Assembly: GCA_038230415.1 (NCBI GenBank)
Contig: JBBRNH010000014.1
Span: forward strand, 17,765 to 81,764
Direction: 5' to 3'
Length of the DNA: 64,000 bases
Source: JBBRNH01 sp038230415
GTDB taxonomy: Bacteria > Bacteroidota > Bacteroidia > Cytophagales > Spirosomataceae
Of the stretch, positions 51,601 through 59,945 are shown piece by piece (position 1 is the first letter of the stretch; each line of letters starts with the position of its first letter). The notes below the pieces were generated by a model, which made no database searches, was not told where the DNA came from, and saw nothing but the letters and a program-made list of their open reading frames with translations. A program made the translations under genes and the position numbers.

Positions 51601-52623
51601 TTGCAGGGCCAGCAAGGTGAGTACGGATAGCCCGGTGAGGAGCATCAATATCGGCAGCAGCAGCGCGTCGGGATGAAACCGACGTAGCGACCACAGGGTA
51701 TGCACGGCCCAGAACGCAGCCAGAAACGCGGCCACAATTTGCCAGAATACCGCCCGAAATGCGCCCGGTGTGCGAACCGTAACCGCCTGATCGCCCTTGA
51801 GTTGGCCGTAAACGGTGGCACCGATGAGCCGCAGCCGGTGTGGTCGGCCCGTGAAGGTGAACGTTTCGGAACCGGATAACTGACCCGTGCCACGCCGGGA
51901 GCCAAATTCGTAGCCCGGTTTGAGTGGCACAACGCTGTATGCCAGGCCGTTGGTTAATCCGGTGAAGGCAAATCGGCCATCGGCATCGGTACGGGCGTAG
52001 GTGAAAAGGTCGGGCCGCGCTCGGTCAGGCAAGGTGTCGGGTTGGGCGGTGGCGGGGTGGCGTTTGAGTTGCACCAGCACCCCGGCCATTGGTTGATTGT
52101 CAGCCGTGACTCGCCCCGATAATTCGCCATTGCCGGGGCGACCATCGCCGTTGCCCGTCCCCTTCGTTGCCGCGCTGACCGTTGCCGGATAGGGCTTTGG
52201 GTTGCCAAGTTCCTGCCGGTACAGCACCGAATCGAAGCCCATCTGCTGCCGCGACACCCGCAACCGGCTCCGAAACTCCCCGCCCCCGATACGGCTGCGC
52301 CACGCGACGGGAGCCAGCACCGCAAAACTGCGTTTGTTGATGCCGCCGAGGTTATCCAACGCCTTGTTCCGGGCGAGTTTGGCGGGCAGCGAATCGGCAA
52401 TGAGGGTAATGTCGGCGGGGTCTTCGAGGTAGTTGCCGGACGAAAGCAGATTTCGCAGCGAATCAGGATTCAGGCTGGCGTTGAGGGTAATGGCCTGCCC
52501 GGTGGCATAGCCTAATTCAATACGTTCTAAGCCGGGCTGGAGGTTGGCGTAAAGCCGCCAAAATAGCCCCAACAGGAGGAACGTGGCAAGAAGCAGGTAG
52601 GCGCGTTCGTGGTGGAGGGGCAT
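48607..52623 (-). CDS. Fused SEDS glycosyltransferase and class B penicillin-binding protein
   Basis: 1338 residues in one frame. There is an N-terminal membrane helix (about 8-24). The periplasmic part includes a carboxypeptidase-regulatory-like beta domain (about 167-260, LSGRVTADNQPMAGVLVQL). A RodA/FtsW/SpoVE core (about 290-745) follows with GDMGPALVV and the catalytic-type Asp644 in LPAAHTDMILPSMAEQIGGLG. A further helix (about 762-780) leads to a penicillin-binding domain (about 790-1338) with SxxK at 1052-1055 (GSTAK), SxN at 1106-1108 and KTGT at 1271-1274. All key residues are present, so both polymerase and transpeptidase should be active. Normally these are separate partner proteins (RodA-PBP2, FtsW-FtsI). 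It sits downstream of two Ser/Thr kinases. Confidence 0.9.
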   Translation of the reverse strand: MPLHHERAYLLLATFLLLGLFWRLYANLQPGLERIELGYATGQAITLNASLNPDSLRNLLSSGNYLEDPADITLIADSLPAKLARNKALDNLGGINKRSFAVLAPVAWRSRIGGGEFRSRLRVSRQQMGFDSVLYRQELGNPKPYPATVSAATKGTGNGDGRPGNGELSGRVTADNQPMAGVLVQLKRHPATAQPDTLPDRARPDLFTYARTDADGRFAFTGLTNGLAYSVVPLKPGYEFGSRRGTGQLSGSETFTFTGRPHRLRLIGATVYGQLKGDQAVTVRTPGAFRAVFWQIVAAFLAAFWAVHTLWSLRRFHPDALLLPILMLLTGLSVLTLLALQNPVQDTVFAGQAVQGVWLGLAGMTVLSQLNIGRFYTMWQFDPIVAFRSRQTFRLSGYTWLVLALGLALLTLLAGTGPEGSGVRVNLSLFGLTFQPSEITKYLLLLFLAGFFAANEQQIRQLPDLRWRLGISLGAFVGTGLLMMLYLLLGDMGPALVVCFTFLIFYSIARGNLPVLLATGAGYGLMLWLLPGGWATLISVVALIGYLVWRGEARSSTRFGWLALLAEAPVLLILVMAAFAFGDRLPAVGDRLAGRKAMWLSPWNNDVYGGDHLAHSFWTMASGGFTGQGLGRGATNTLPAAHTDMILPSMAEQIGGLGLIAVLLLVFILLHRTFLHARRAGQPFSFFLVAGIAIATGVQFLLIAGGSLGLLPLTGISVPFLSFGKVSLIINLMAMGVVFSVARRPGQIVQREYFEKHYDAVLTVGIAGFLVGVFILIGRLLPIISWQAGEYIVRPARVVTRNGEPVYSYNPRIERLTRALAAGTIYDRNGLLVATSSPDSLRRNLPQLRRTDLDPARVEALTRKRLQRYYPFGEHLFFWIGDQNTGLFWGQANGYFAEATHLSELRGFDNRPQKNTLVTTEYRADRFTPSVRQERSLSVYDYGELAPALRAGLDSREVADRKTRNRDIQLALDADLQVSLQNALAGSDYRSKRISVVVSDAKTGDVLASALNPLPNVAAPDALLLSDTDRQKLPYLVTERDLGLTYPTAPGSTAKILTAMAGFNKAGASAAQTTYRIGCDEIIRRGRTESEPCNESVAMRQAIVRSSNVYFIRLANELALDSQLADLYLATGMNIDFVGGYTFADAHTEADRAQIRQHWRDSSFVVNRNFYQRMRYPKRYRSEFSGLAWGQGQLTSTPAALGRMAGAIANGGTLQPSRYVLRRAGKPLPMADGQRIAGQTDYANQIQAFMIEQSNPDGGRAKISIARVAGKTGTPERMVAGRKRNDGWYVFFAPTPDGRSRTVVSIRIELGNSSAEAVALANAVVAPLLKEKGYLGSF

Positions 52624-52690
52624 GGGCTACTTGTCTGGAAAAAAAATAGAGGTGGTGTTCATCGTGAAAAAGGTGGCCTAATTAGTACAC

Positions 52691-53749
52691 TCAAAGCGAC
52701 CGTCTCCAGCGGATGAATTTCTGGATGAAGGATGTTCGCTCAGACGGATTCCCGCCCAACGTAAACGGGTTATTGCGGGGGTCTGCGCCGGTCAGAAATT
52801 TGAACGGTTCGGGGGTTGGTTCGGCCACCGTTGCCGATACGGGCGTGAGGGGAATAATCCGTCTCATAAACATGGTCTGCTCGCCGATGATACCCGCCTG
52901 CAACCGTTCTACATCGGCCTGCCGCAGGAGCAGCTCTAACTCGTTGGCATCGCGCAGCCGGTCGGTGGGTTTCTTGGCTAATAAGTTAGTGAGCAAAACG
53001 CTCAGGCTGGCGGGGAATTCGGCGTTCTGAACGAGGGTCAGCGGAGCCGGGGCTTCGCGCATGACCCGGTTGATAAACGTGCCCAAGCCCGTGCCGTCGC
53101 CCATCGAAAACGGTACGTTTCCGCCTAAACATTCGTACAGCACCACGCCGAGTGAGTAAAAATCACTGGCAATACCCACGTCTTTGGGGTTGTCGAACTG
53201 TTCGGGCGAGGCATAGTCGTAGGTCATCATCGACTGCCCGGTTTTGGTGAAGTTGGCCTGCTCGCGCAGCCGGGCCACGCCAAAATCGGTGAGCAGAAAA
53301 TGAAACTCCCCGCTTGCCAATTCCCGGTAGAGGATGTTTTCGGGCTTGATGTCGCGGTGAACAATGCCCGCCGGATGAATAACCTTCAGGGCTTCGGCAA
53401 TCTGTAACCCCAGCCGGATGGTGGTTGGCACGTCCAGGCTATTGCGTTGTCTGACGAAGCTCCGCAGGTCTCCGCCCTCGATCCAGTCCATGACGATAAA
53501 CGGCAACCGACCCAGTAACTGTACATCCCTGATCTTAACCACGTTAGGACTGAGAACGCCGGTCATGATCTCGGCCTCGCGGGCAAACCGGCGCAGAATT
53601 TCGGGATCGGTTTCGCGCGAAAAATGCTTGATTGCCACCAGATCGCCGGTGGCCGTGTGCCGGGCTTTCAGGACGCGGGCGTTGGCGCGGCCCAGCTCGC
53701 TGAGGATTTCATAACCGGGAAATTCGGTATTGGCGTAGATGGTGAGCAT
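52691..53749 (-). CDS. Ser/Thr protein kinase B (soluble)
   Basis: 352 residues from the ATG at 53749, chosen because the next 25 residues align with the start of the paralogous kinase upstream. The ATG at 53851 adds 34 residues without counterpart but would shorten the gap. All kinase motifs are present: VAIKHF (Lys), VHRDIKPENILY (catalytic loop), LTDFGVARL (metal site) and SPEQF. A C-terminal tail of about 75 residues with no membrane helix replaces the anchor found in kinase A. Probably cytoplasmic. It could phosphorylate the SEDS-PBP fusion or the FHA proteins. Confidence 0.88.
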   Translation of the reverse strand: MLTIYANTEFPGYEILSELGRANARVLKARHTATGDLVAIKHFSRETDPEILRRFAREAEIMTGVLSPNVVKIRDVQLLGRLPFIVMDWIEGGDLRSFVRQRNSLDVPTTIRLGLQIAEALKVIHPAGIVHRDIKPENILYRELASGEFHFLLTDFGVARLREQANFTKTGQSMMTYDYASPEQFDNPKDVGIASDFYSLGVVLYECLGGNVPFSMGDGTGLGTFINRVMREAPAPLTLVQNAEFPASLSVLLTNLLAKKPTDRLRDANELELLLRQADVERLQAGIIGEQTMFMRRIIPLTPVSATVAEPTPEPFKFLTGADPRNNPFTLGGNPSERTSFIQKFIRWRRSL

Positions 53750-53868
53750 ACCGAAACGGTCTGGATTAGATGCGGTGCGAAGTTGCCGGTTAGTCGGCAC
53801 ATTATCAAGCAATAGGCACCAAAACGCCCCGAATCCTGTCTCCGTATTCACACCCGGCTCAGGCGCAC

Positions 53869-55419
53869 TTACCGGGCCAACTCAGCGGCCACAATCCTGG
53901 CCCGGATGTCGGTTCCCCGGTTGCTGTCGGGGGCGGGTTGCGTGGGCGACGAATACGCCGGTACGTTATAAAAATACACGTCTTCGGTTTTGTGAACGTC
54001 GCCGTTGGCCTTGATATACGTCACCCGAACCAGTATGCTCCTGAACGATTGTTCGGTGGGGTTGTCAACCCGCAACGCTACGCTACTGATGCCGCCCAGT
54101 ACTTTATCGGCGTGATAGTCGGCCACGCTGACCTTCACCCCCGTTGGGGCTTCGGCGGTTTGGGGCGGTGGGGTTGCCATCGTCGCTGATGAATCACGCA
54201 TCATGGTGTCCGATGAATCGCCCATCATTGTTGATTCATCACCCCTCATCGTAGCGGTTGAATCACCGGCTGACGGTAGTGAATCGCCCACCATCGTGGC
54301 GGTTGAGTCGGTTATCGCCGTTGTGGTTCCTTCGATTGGCCGGGGGGTATTGGTCAGGAAAACAATCACCGCCACCAGCACGGCCACAAACCCAATGGCG
54401 GCCCACAGCACCCACCGGCCATTATTCGGTTTTTCAGTGGATTCCTGCTGATAAACAGGCTGTTGAGAAACCCGTTCGGGCGTTGGCAACACCACCGGGG
54501 CCGGGCGCGGGGCGGGCAGCGTCTGGTTTATAAACGCGGGCGGTATGACCGGCCCGCGCCGGTCGGTCTGAATGGCTTCGAGTTCGGCGCGTTTCAGGAG
54601 TTGTTTCACCTCGATGGGGTCGGCAAGGCGGTCGGCGGGGTTTTTCACGAGTAGCCCGGTCAGCAGCGCGTTCATCGAATCGGGCAAACCGCTGTCTGAT
54701 TCGAGGACGATGGGGGGCGGGGTGTCGCGCAGCACCCGGTTCATAAACGTTGCCATGCCCATCTGTTCGGTGAGCGGGAAGGGCACTTTCCCGGTCAGAC
54801 ACTCATACAGCACCACGCCGAGCGCGTAATAATCGGTGGCCGCCGTTACGCCTTTGGGGTTGTCGAATTGCTCCGGCGAGGCATATTCGTAGGTCATCAT
54901 GGCCTGTCCGGTTTGGGTAAAGGTGGTTTGTTCCTGTAACCGGGCAATGCCGAAATCGGTGAGCAGAAAATGCAGTTCGCCGGTAGGCAGGGTGCGGTAG
55001 AGGATGTTTTCGGGCTTGATGTCGCGGTGGATAATGCCCGCCGGATGAATCGCCCGGAAGCCTTCTATCACCTGCAAGCCGAGCCGGACGGTGGTTTCGA
55101 GGTCGAGCCGGGTGCGGGTTTTGAGCAAATCGCGCAGGGTGCCGCCCTCCACGTACTCCATAACGATAAAGGGGAACGCAGCGGCTAAGTTTACCTCCCT
55201 GATCTTGACCACGTTGGGGTGGCTGATGCCGGTCATAATGTCGGCTTCGCGCCCGAATCGCCGGAGGGTTTCGGGGTCGGTGCCGGTCGTAAAATGCTTG
55301 ATGGCAACCAGATCGCCGGTGGCCTGATGGCGGGCTTTCAGGACGCGGGCATTGCTGCGGCCCAGTTCGCCGAGGATGTCATAACCGGGAAAATCGGCGT
55401 TAAACGAGACGGTGGTCAT
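53869..55419 (-). CDS. Ser/Thr protein kinase A (membrane-anchored)
   Basis: 516 residues. The kinase domain (about 8-275) has LGELGRSNARV (P-loop), VAIKHFTTG, IHRDIKPENILY and LTDFGIARL. A Pro-rich linker, one membrane helix (about 340-357) and an extracytoplasmic region follow. The latter has a Ser/Thr/Asp/Met-rich repeat stretch (units like DSTATMxGD, about 375-425) and a final strand-rich domain of about 85 residues. This is the PknB-like plan, but without PASTA repeats. It starts 10 bp after the PP2C stop. Confidence 0.9.
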   Translation of the reverse strand: MTTVSFNADFPGYDILGELGRSNARVLKARHQATGDLVAIKHFTTGTDPETLRRFGREADIMTGISHPNVVKIREVNLAAAFPFIVMEYVEGGTLRDLLKTRTRLDLETTVRLGLQVIEGFRAIHPAGIIHRDIKPENILYRTLPTGELHFLLTDFGIARLQEQTTFTQTGQAMMTYEYASPEQFDNPKGVTAATDYYALGVVLYECLTGKVPFPLTEQMGMATFMNRVLRDTPPPIVLESDSGLPDSMNALLTGLLVKNPADRLADPIEVKQLLKRAELEAIQTDRRGPVIPPAFINQTLPAPRPAPVVLPTPERVSQQPVYQQESTEKPNNGRWVLWAAIGFVAVLVAVIVFLTNTPRPIEGTTTAITDSTATMVGDSLPSAGDSTATMRGDESTMMGDSSDTMMRDSSATMATPPPQTAEAPTGVKVSVADYHADKVLGGISSVALRVDNPTEQSFRSILVRVTYIKANGDVHKTEDVYFYNVPAYSSPTQPAPDSNRGTDIRARIVAAELAR

Positions 55420-55429
55420 TGGGGTTGGC

Positions 55430-56926
55430 TTACGGTTTACGGGGTTTGGATTTAGCCGGAACAGGCGGGGTCGATAGTTGAATCTCGGTGCGTAGAAATG
55501 TCTCCTGCCGAATGCGAACGGGCTGGCCGACGTTCCGAAAGTAAACGCTGTCGAGCCGCAGTTTTGTATCGCCCGGCACGGCCACGCCGGTTTTGAACCC
55601 GGTAATGAGCAGCTTTCTGAGCGAGATGCTGGCCGGGGTTTGGCCGGTGCGAATAGCGAGTGAATCGGCGGTGCTGTCGGCGGGCATCAGCACGGTTGGG
55701 TTTGGCCCCCGGCCCCCGATTGCCAGTAATGAATCGCTGATTATGAGTGGTTTAGTGAGCCGAAACGTGTCGGCGGGCAGGGTTAGCCGGTGGTCGGGAG
55801 CGCGGTAAGCCAGCTCTACCAACGAATCTAACACCGTTAACCGTACGGGTAAACGGGCCGCAACCGCCGTTGTGCCGGCAGGATTGCTGACCGAATCAGC
55901 CGGCATCGTTGGGCTAACCGACCCGTCAATTGAGGCCGGTTGCTGAAACTGATACCAGACCAAACCACCCATCAGCGCGACTACCAATCCGCCAAACGCC
56001 AACCAAACCCATTGCCCACGCCGGGTTGCCGTTGGGGTCAGCGGGGTGACGGATTCTGGTGTTGGCACGGCAGCGGCTTGTCTTGGCTGAACGGGCAGGG
56101 GCAGATTCGGGCGTTCATCGGTGCGGGTCCGTTTGGGTTTCGTGGCTGATTCATCCGTAGTTGCCCCTGATACCGGTGTACTATTTCGGGCCAGAACAAC
56201 GGTGATATTGTCCGTACCCCCGGCCTGGTTAGCCTGCCCGATCAGTTCATCCGCCTGCTCATCCAATGAAATCGGTTGCTGCAACACTGCCATAATCTGG
56301 GCGCGGGTCAGGAGGTCGGTCAGGCCATCGCTGCATAGCAGCAGGCCATCGCCGGGGCCGAAATCGGTTTCGTGGCTTTCCAGAAAATCGGGGTCATCGA
56401 CGGCGTGGTGCATGGAGCCGACTTCGCGCAGAATCTCGTTTCGGCGGGGGTGGCGCATGGCCTCGGCTTCGGTCAGATCACCGGCATCTTCGCGAACGCC
56501 CACGAGCGAATGATCCTGGGTGATCTTGGTGAGTTCGCCCGTCCGAAACCGATACAGCCGGGTGTCGCCAACGTGGGCAACATATAATTTTTGGGTTTGC
56601 GCATTGGCGATAGCAGCAGTCAGCACGCAGCACATCTGGCCTAAGCCGGGTGTGGACTGCCGGGCTTCGTTGATCTGGTTGTTGGCAAACACCACTGCTT
56701 CGCGCAGCATCATCAGGGGTTGGCCGGTGGGCGTTGCCATGTAGTGAGCAATAGACTCGCGGGCGATTTGCGCGGCCCGTTCGCCCCCGGCATAGCCGCC
56801 TACGCCATCAATCACGACCAGCAGGGCGTTGGCTTCGGTCCAGAGCTGGGTTGCCAAAAACGTATCCTGATTGTCGTTCCGGCGTTTACCCACGTCGGTT
56901 TTGCCCGTGAACTGGAGAAGGGTCAT
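55430..56926 (-). CDS. PP2C-family Ser/Thr phosphatase, membrane-anchored
   Basis: 498 residues. The PP2C domain (about 1-245) contains RRNDNQD, LVVIDGVGGYAGGE, HVGDTRLYRFRTGEL, LLCSDGLTDLL and GGTDNITVVLAR, covering the metal ligands. A Pro/Thr-rich linker, one membrane helix (about 305-325) and a 170-residue extracytoplasmic domain follow. The plan resembles mycobacterial PstP. It should reverse the action of the two adjacent kinases. Confidence 0.9.
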   Translation of the reverse strand: MTLLQFTGKTDVGKRRNDNQDTFLATQLWTEANALLVVIDGVGGYAGGERAAQIARESIAHYMATPTGQPLMMLREAVVFANNQINEARQSTPGLGQMCCVLTAAIANAQTQKLYVAHVGDTRLYRFRTGELTKITQDHSLVGVREDAGDLTEAEAMRHPRRNEILREVGSMHHAVDDPDFLESHETDFGPGDGLLLCSDGLTDLLTRAQIMAVLQQPISLDEQADELIGQANQAGGTDNITVVLARNSTPVSGATTDESATKPKRTRTDERPNLPLPVQPRQAAAVPTPESVTPLTPTATRRGQWVWLAFGGLVVALMGGLVWYQFQQPASIDGSVSPTMPADSVSNPAGTTAVAARLPVRLTVLDSLVELAYRAPDHRLTLPADTFRLTKPLIISDSLLAIGGRGPNPTVLMPADSTADSLAIRTGQTPASISLRKLLITGFKTGVAVPGDTKLRLDSVYFRNVGQPVRIRQETFLRTEIQLSTPPVPAKSKPRKP

Positions 56927-57026
56927 AACGGTTTACGGTTTTTTGTGTACGGTGTACGGTGTGCTCTGCCGGGCGAAAGTCGGAGACCACCCGAAAGTCG
57001 TGACGGCACGGGCCGCCCCGCACAAA

Positions 57027-57110
57027 CTATTTCGGTAAATCCTGAAAATGGCGCACGAGCAGCAGTCCGGCAACGATGCACAGCGCGAGCGCACACAGCA
57101 GATCAATCAT
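57027..57110 (-). CDS. 27-residue single-pass membrane peptide
   Basis: A short frame starting at the ATG at 57110, overlapping the FHA-gene stop by 4 bp (ATGA) and ending at 57027. It encodes one hydrophobic helix (LLCALALCIVAGLLLV) with acidic N-terminus and a basic, short C-terminal tail. Translational coupling to the FHA gene and the clean helix argue for a real small membrane protein. Its length makes chance possible. Confidence 0.5.
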   Translation of the reverse strand: MIDLLCALALCIVAGLLLVRHFQDLPK

Positions 57111-58144
57111 AGCGGTACTGGCTGTTGAAAATGAAGCGTCACCATGCTGTTGAGCAAAATCTGGGCATTGTCGGGCAGGGGGTGCCAAACCGGGCTGGCC
57201 GGTTCGCTGCGGGGAATGAGTGCTTCGTTGACGCGGGTTTCGTTGCGGCTGAACGATGCTATCGTAAACGAGTTCGTTCGGTCATCGTACCGAATCCGGG
57301 CGTGGGGATTGGAGACGTAGCCCGATTCGAGGAGCAGGTAATTGGGGAAGTTCTGATTATCGGGACTTTTCCGGGCAATCACCACCTCCCGGTCGCGCAT
57401 CGAATACGTGTTTTCTTCGTTCGTATCGGTCCCGTAATAGCGCAGTTGCGCCAGAGCCGCGTTCACGGGGCGGGGCATACGCATGGCGGCAACGGATTGC
57501 TTAGTTTCGGGGCCGGGGCTGGTGTTGCCTGATTGGGCGGTTGCGCCGGTTGTTTCGTGACTGAATTTGACCACAAACGCGCCCGGCTCGCGGAAATCAA
57601 TGTGCCGGAACGCATCCTGATTCAAATCCACTTTTTCGTAGCGATTCGTTTGCTGCACCCGGCGGGTGGCTTTCAGGTTGCCCGCCGTTGGCCCAGCTGC
57701 GGGCGCGTTTCCGGGTACGATTCCCGTTAACGAACCCACCACGCGCACGTCGGCTGGCGAAATGAGTTCCCCGCCAAATTCAGTGCCGCCCCCAAACTTA
57801 AAAAACCAGGCCGAAGCCACTGGCGACACCCGTCCGTACTGGCTCCGCAACGACGCGATACGGGCGTTGATGGCACTGACGGTTTCGCTCACCACCGCCG
57901 GAAACGCGTTCTGCCGGTCTTCGTAGGTATCGGGGTGCAGCAGGATCAGGAAGTGGGCGTTGAAGAGCATACTATTGCCGACTGACTCGCGGTTTACCGA
58001 CTCGTCGAAATTGGCGAGTAGTTCGGTCAGTATCCGGGTGTTGGTTACGGGGCCGGGACGGGGCGTTTGGGCGGGGTCGGCTCCGGCTGGAACCAGCCAT
58101 TGCCCTAATTTGCCGAGAATTGGATTGTCCGATTTTTTGGGCAT
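57107..58144 (-). CDS. FHA-domain protein
   Basis: 345 residues. The N-terminal half is an alpha/beta domain with LLHPDTYEDRQNAFPAVV and a conserved-looking FKFGGGTEFGGELISPADV segment. The C-terminal FHA-like domain (about 245-340) has REVVIARKS, then VSNPHARIRYD and a SRNETRVNE turn. The usual S-x-x-H is S-N-P-H. It is the first gene of the leftward cluster and a possible phosphothreonine reader. A similar overall plan to the FHA protein at 47594 suggests the two are distant paralogues. Confidence 0.8.
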   Translation of the reverse strand: MPKKSDNPILGKLGQWLVPAGADPAQTPRPGPVTNTRILTELLANFDESVNRESVGNSMLFNAHFLILLHPDTYEDRQNAFPAVVSETVSAINARIASLRSQYGRVSPVASAWFFKFGGGTEFGGELISPADVRVVGSLTGIVPGNAPAAGPTAGNLKATRRVQQTNRYEKVDLNQDAFRHIDFREPGAFVVKFSHETTGATAQSGNTSPGPETKQSVAAMRMPRPVNAALAQLRYYGTDTNEENTYSMRDREVVIARKSPDNQNFPNYLLLESGYVSNPHARIRYDDRTNSFTIASFSRNETRVNEALIPRSEPASPVWHPLPDNAQILLNSMVTLHFQQPVPL

Positions 58145-58221
58145 GGCTGCGCGTGACGGTTAGCGTATGGGTTGGTAGTAGCATCAATGCCTCATTCCGG
58201 CCTACTGTCTACTGCTATTTT

Positions 58222-58752
58222 TTAATGGCTTGTCATGGCAAGGTGCTCCAAATTTTTGAATTCCTCGACAAAATGATTTCTTAGATTTTGAGCAACTGTG
58301 GGTGTGATAATCAGTCGCTTTATAAGCCAGTCAACGTTAAAAAGTTGATTTTTTTTACCCATGATGAGGTCTTGTTGTACAAATGTGCCGTCCATTTCGT
58401 CCTTAAACGTCAAAATCAGATAAACAGGATACAAATAGTTCGCTTTCAATTCGATATACTTTCCCACCTCCACGTGTTGAACTTTCCAGGTGTAGTTTAC
58501 TTTAAAGCCTTTTATGATTTCTTTAAAATACAATTTCGAGCCAACAAAATTGTCTGTTTTTCTTATAACTCTAAAATCCTTGTGTTCTGTATGCCACCGC
58601 AGATAGGTGTCTTTATCGCAGTGTTGAATAAACGCAAAAATGTCGTTTGCTGTCTTTCCATTTACGTTTACCGTTGAGGTTACTATCACTTGCCCTGTGG
58701 TTGCTTTTGCCATTAAAAGTAGTAATAGACCGGAGAAAATGATTTTCAACAT
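58222..58752 (-). CDS. Secreted SRPBCC/START-like protein
   Basis: 176 residues from the ATG at 58752, where a signal peptide starts (MLKIIFSGLLLLLMAKATTGQ). The 58821 start lies in AT-rich spacer. The mature part has YLRWHTEHKDFRVIRK, KVNYTWKVQHVEVGKYIELKA and a C-terminal helix VAQNLRNHFVEEFKNLEHLA, the pattern of polyketide-cyclase/SRPBCC hydrophobic-ligand proteins. It is far more AT-rich than the cluster to its left and groups with the two genes to its right as probable acquired DNA. Confidence 0.6.
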   Translation of the reverse strand: MLKIIFSGLLLLLMAKATTGQVIVTSTVNVNGKTANDIFAFIQHCDKDTYLRWHTEHKDFRVIRKTDNFVGSKLYFKEIIKGFKVNYTWKVQHVEVGKYIELKANYLYPVYLILTFKDEMDGTFVQQDLIMGKKNQLFNVDWLIKRLIITPTVAQNLRNHFVEEFKNLEHLAMTSH

Positions 58753-58830
58753 CAAGTTTCGCAAATTAATATATCGTTTTATTTGTTGAATCTGGACTGT
58801 CAAGTTACAGTGTGCATACAATTAACTGAT

Positions 58831-58880
58831 GTTCAATAACTTCCGTCAGCCCCACTTGCCACAAACCCACGTTATGTGCC
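58831..58880. repeat. Cassette-boundary repeat, copy A
   Basis: 43 bp nearly identical (40 of 43) to 60127-60169: GTTCAATAACTTC, then GCCCCACTTGCC and ACAAACCCA-Y-GTT. It ends with GTTATGTGCC (58871-58880), whose near-complement GGCACACAAC lies at 59946-59955 on the other side of the next gene. Confidence 0.75.
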
Positions 58881-58882
58881 GT

Positions 58883-59926
58883 CTATTTTTTGTAGCGTCC
58901 CTCCAACAGTTCATCTAAGGAAAGTCCGCCCTCTTTAAAAAGTCTTGACTTATAATCAATTTTCAGTTTGTCTAATAGTCTCGCTATGTTGAAACCTGTT
59001 GCATAAAAATACCGTTTTCCTGCGGTATATAACCATGGGTCATTTTCTATTTTATAATTTTCAAAAATCTTATAAGAATGATATGCTGTATCTACGCTTA
59101 TCAATTTTGGGTCAGGCTTTTTTGTTGCATATTCTATTTGCAGATTGTATTCAATATATCTTGCAGTCCCCTCCATTGTTTCATAGATTTTCTCGACATC
59201 GTTTATCTCAAATTTTAGTTTTGATTTTGTTTCCAATTTTCTTTCTTTTCTAACACTGAAAAAACTATCAATGTAATTTTCTGTTTCAGACTGGCTTTTT
59301 GATTCAATGGCTTTGAGTAAAAAGTTATTTTCTTTCTTTATTTTCTCTTGAAACCAAGCATTATCTTTAAATATTATAGATAAACTATCTTCTGAAATGG
59401 TGCTTGTTTTCTTTAAAATATTGGCTTTATACGGCTTATGCTTGAACTGAAAACCATGAAAATACTCATGTATAATCATCGTCATCCAATATTCGGTAGA
59501 AATACATTCGGGCATTTTTTTTGCCGAAACTTCAAAACTACTACAATACATAATTGGTGATGGTGGTAAGATTTTATCGGTTGATTCGTCTATACCGATA
59601 CTTGTCGCCATGTGAAATAAATTGTCATCAAATCTTTTTAGAGTTTTGTAAACTTTTATGGTGTTATTTTGAAAGACAAGTAAGGGTTTGTAATAATTAA
59701 TGAAGTCTTTTTGGGGATTGGCAATGTAAGATTCAGTCTCGGTAAAGTAAAGTAATGGAACGTCATATCTTTTTTTATCAAAATCTTTCCAATACTTTTT
59801 GGCGATAATGGGTTTCAAATTAAAAATATAGTCAATTCTGTCAAAAATAAGTTGGTCACTATTTTGTGATTTTACTTGTCCACTAAAAAGAGAGATCATC
59901 AAAATCAAAACTAATTGTCTATACAT
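58883..59926 (-). CDS. Secreted HExxH-type metallopeptidase-like protein
   Basis: 347 residues from the ATG at 59926, where the signal peptide MYRQLVLILMISLFSGQVKS begins. The zinc-site motif is MIIHEYFHGFQF (H-E-x-x-H). A downstream Glu in ETMEGTARYIEYNL could be the third ligand, as in gluzincin-like enzymes. Strongly AT-rich. It is framed by the inverted decamers GTTATGTGCC and GGCACACAAC and followed by boundary copy A. Substrate unknown. Confidence 0.65.
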   Translation of the reverse strand: MYRQLVLILMISLFSGQVKSQNSDQLIFDRIDYIFNLKPIIAKKYWKDFDKKRYDVPLLYFTETESYIANPQKDFINYYKPLLVFQNNTIKVYKTLKRFDDNLFHMATSIGIDESTDKILPPSPIMYCSSFEVSAKKMPECISTEYWMTMIIHEYFHGFQFKHKPYKANILKKTSTISEDSLSIIFKDNAWFQEKIKKENNFLLKAIESKSQSETENYIDSFFSVRKERKLETKSKLKFEINDVEKIYETMEGTARYIEYNLQIEYATKKPDPKLISVDTAYHSYKIFENYKIENDPWLYTAGKRYFYATGFNIARLLDKLKIDYKSRLFKEGGLSLDELLEGRYKK

Positions 59927-59945
59927 TTCAAGGTCTTTGTTAAAT

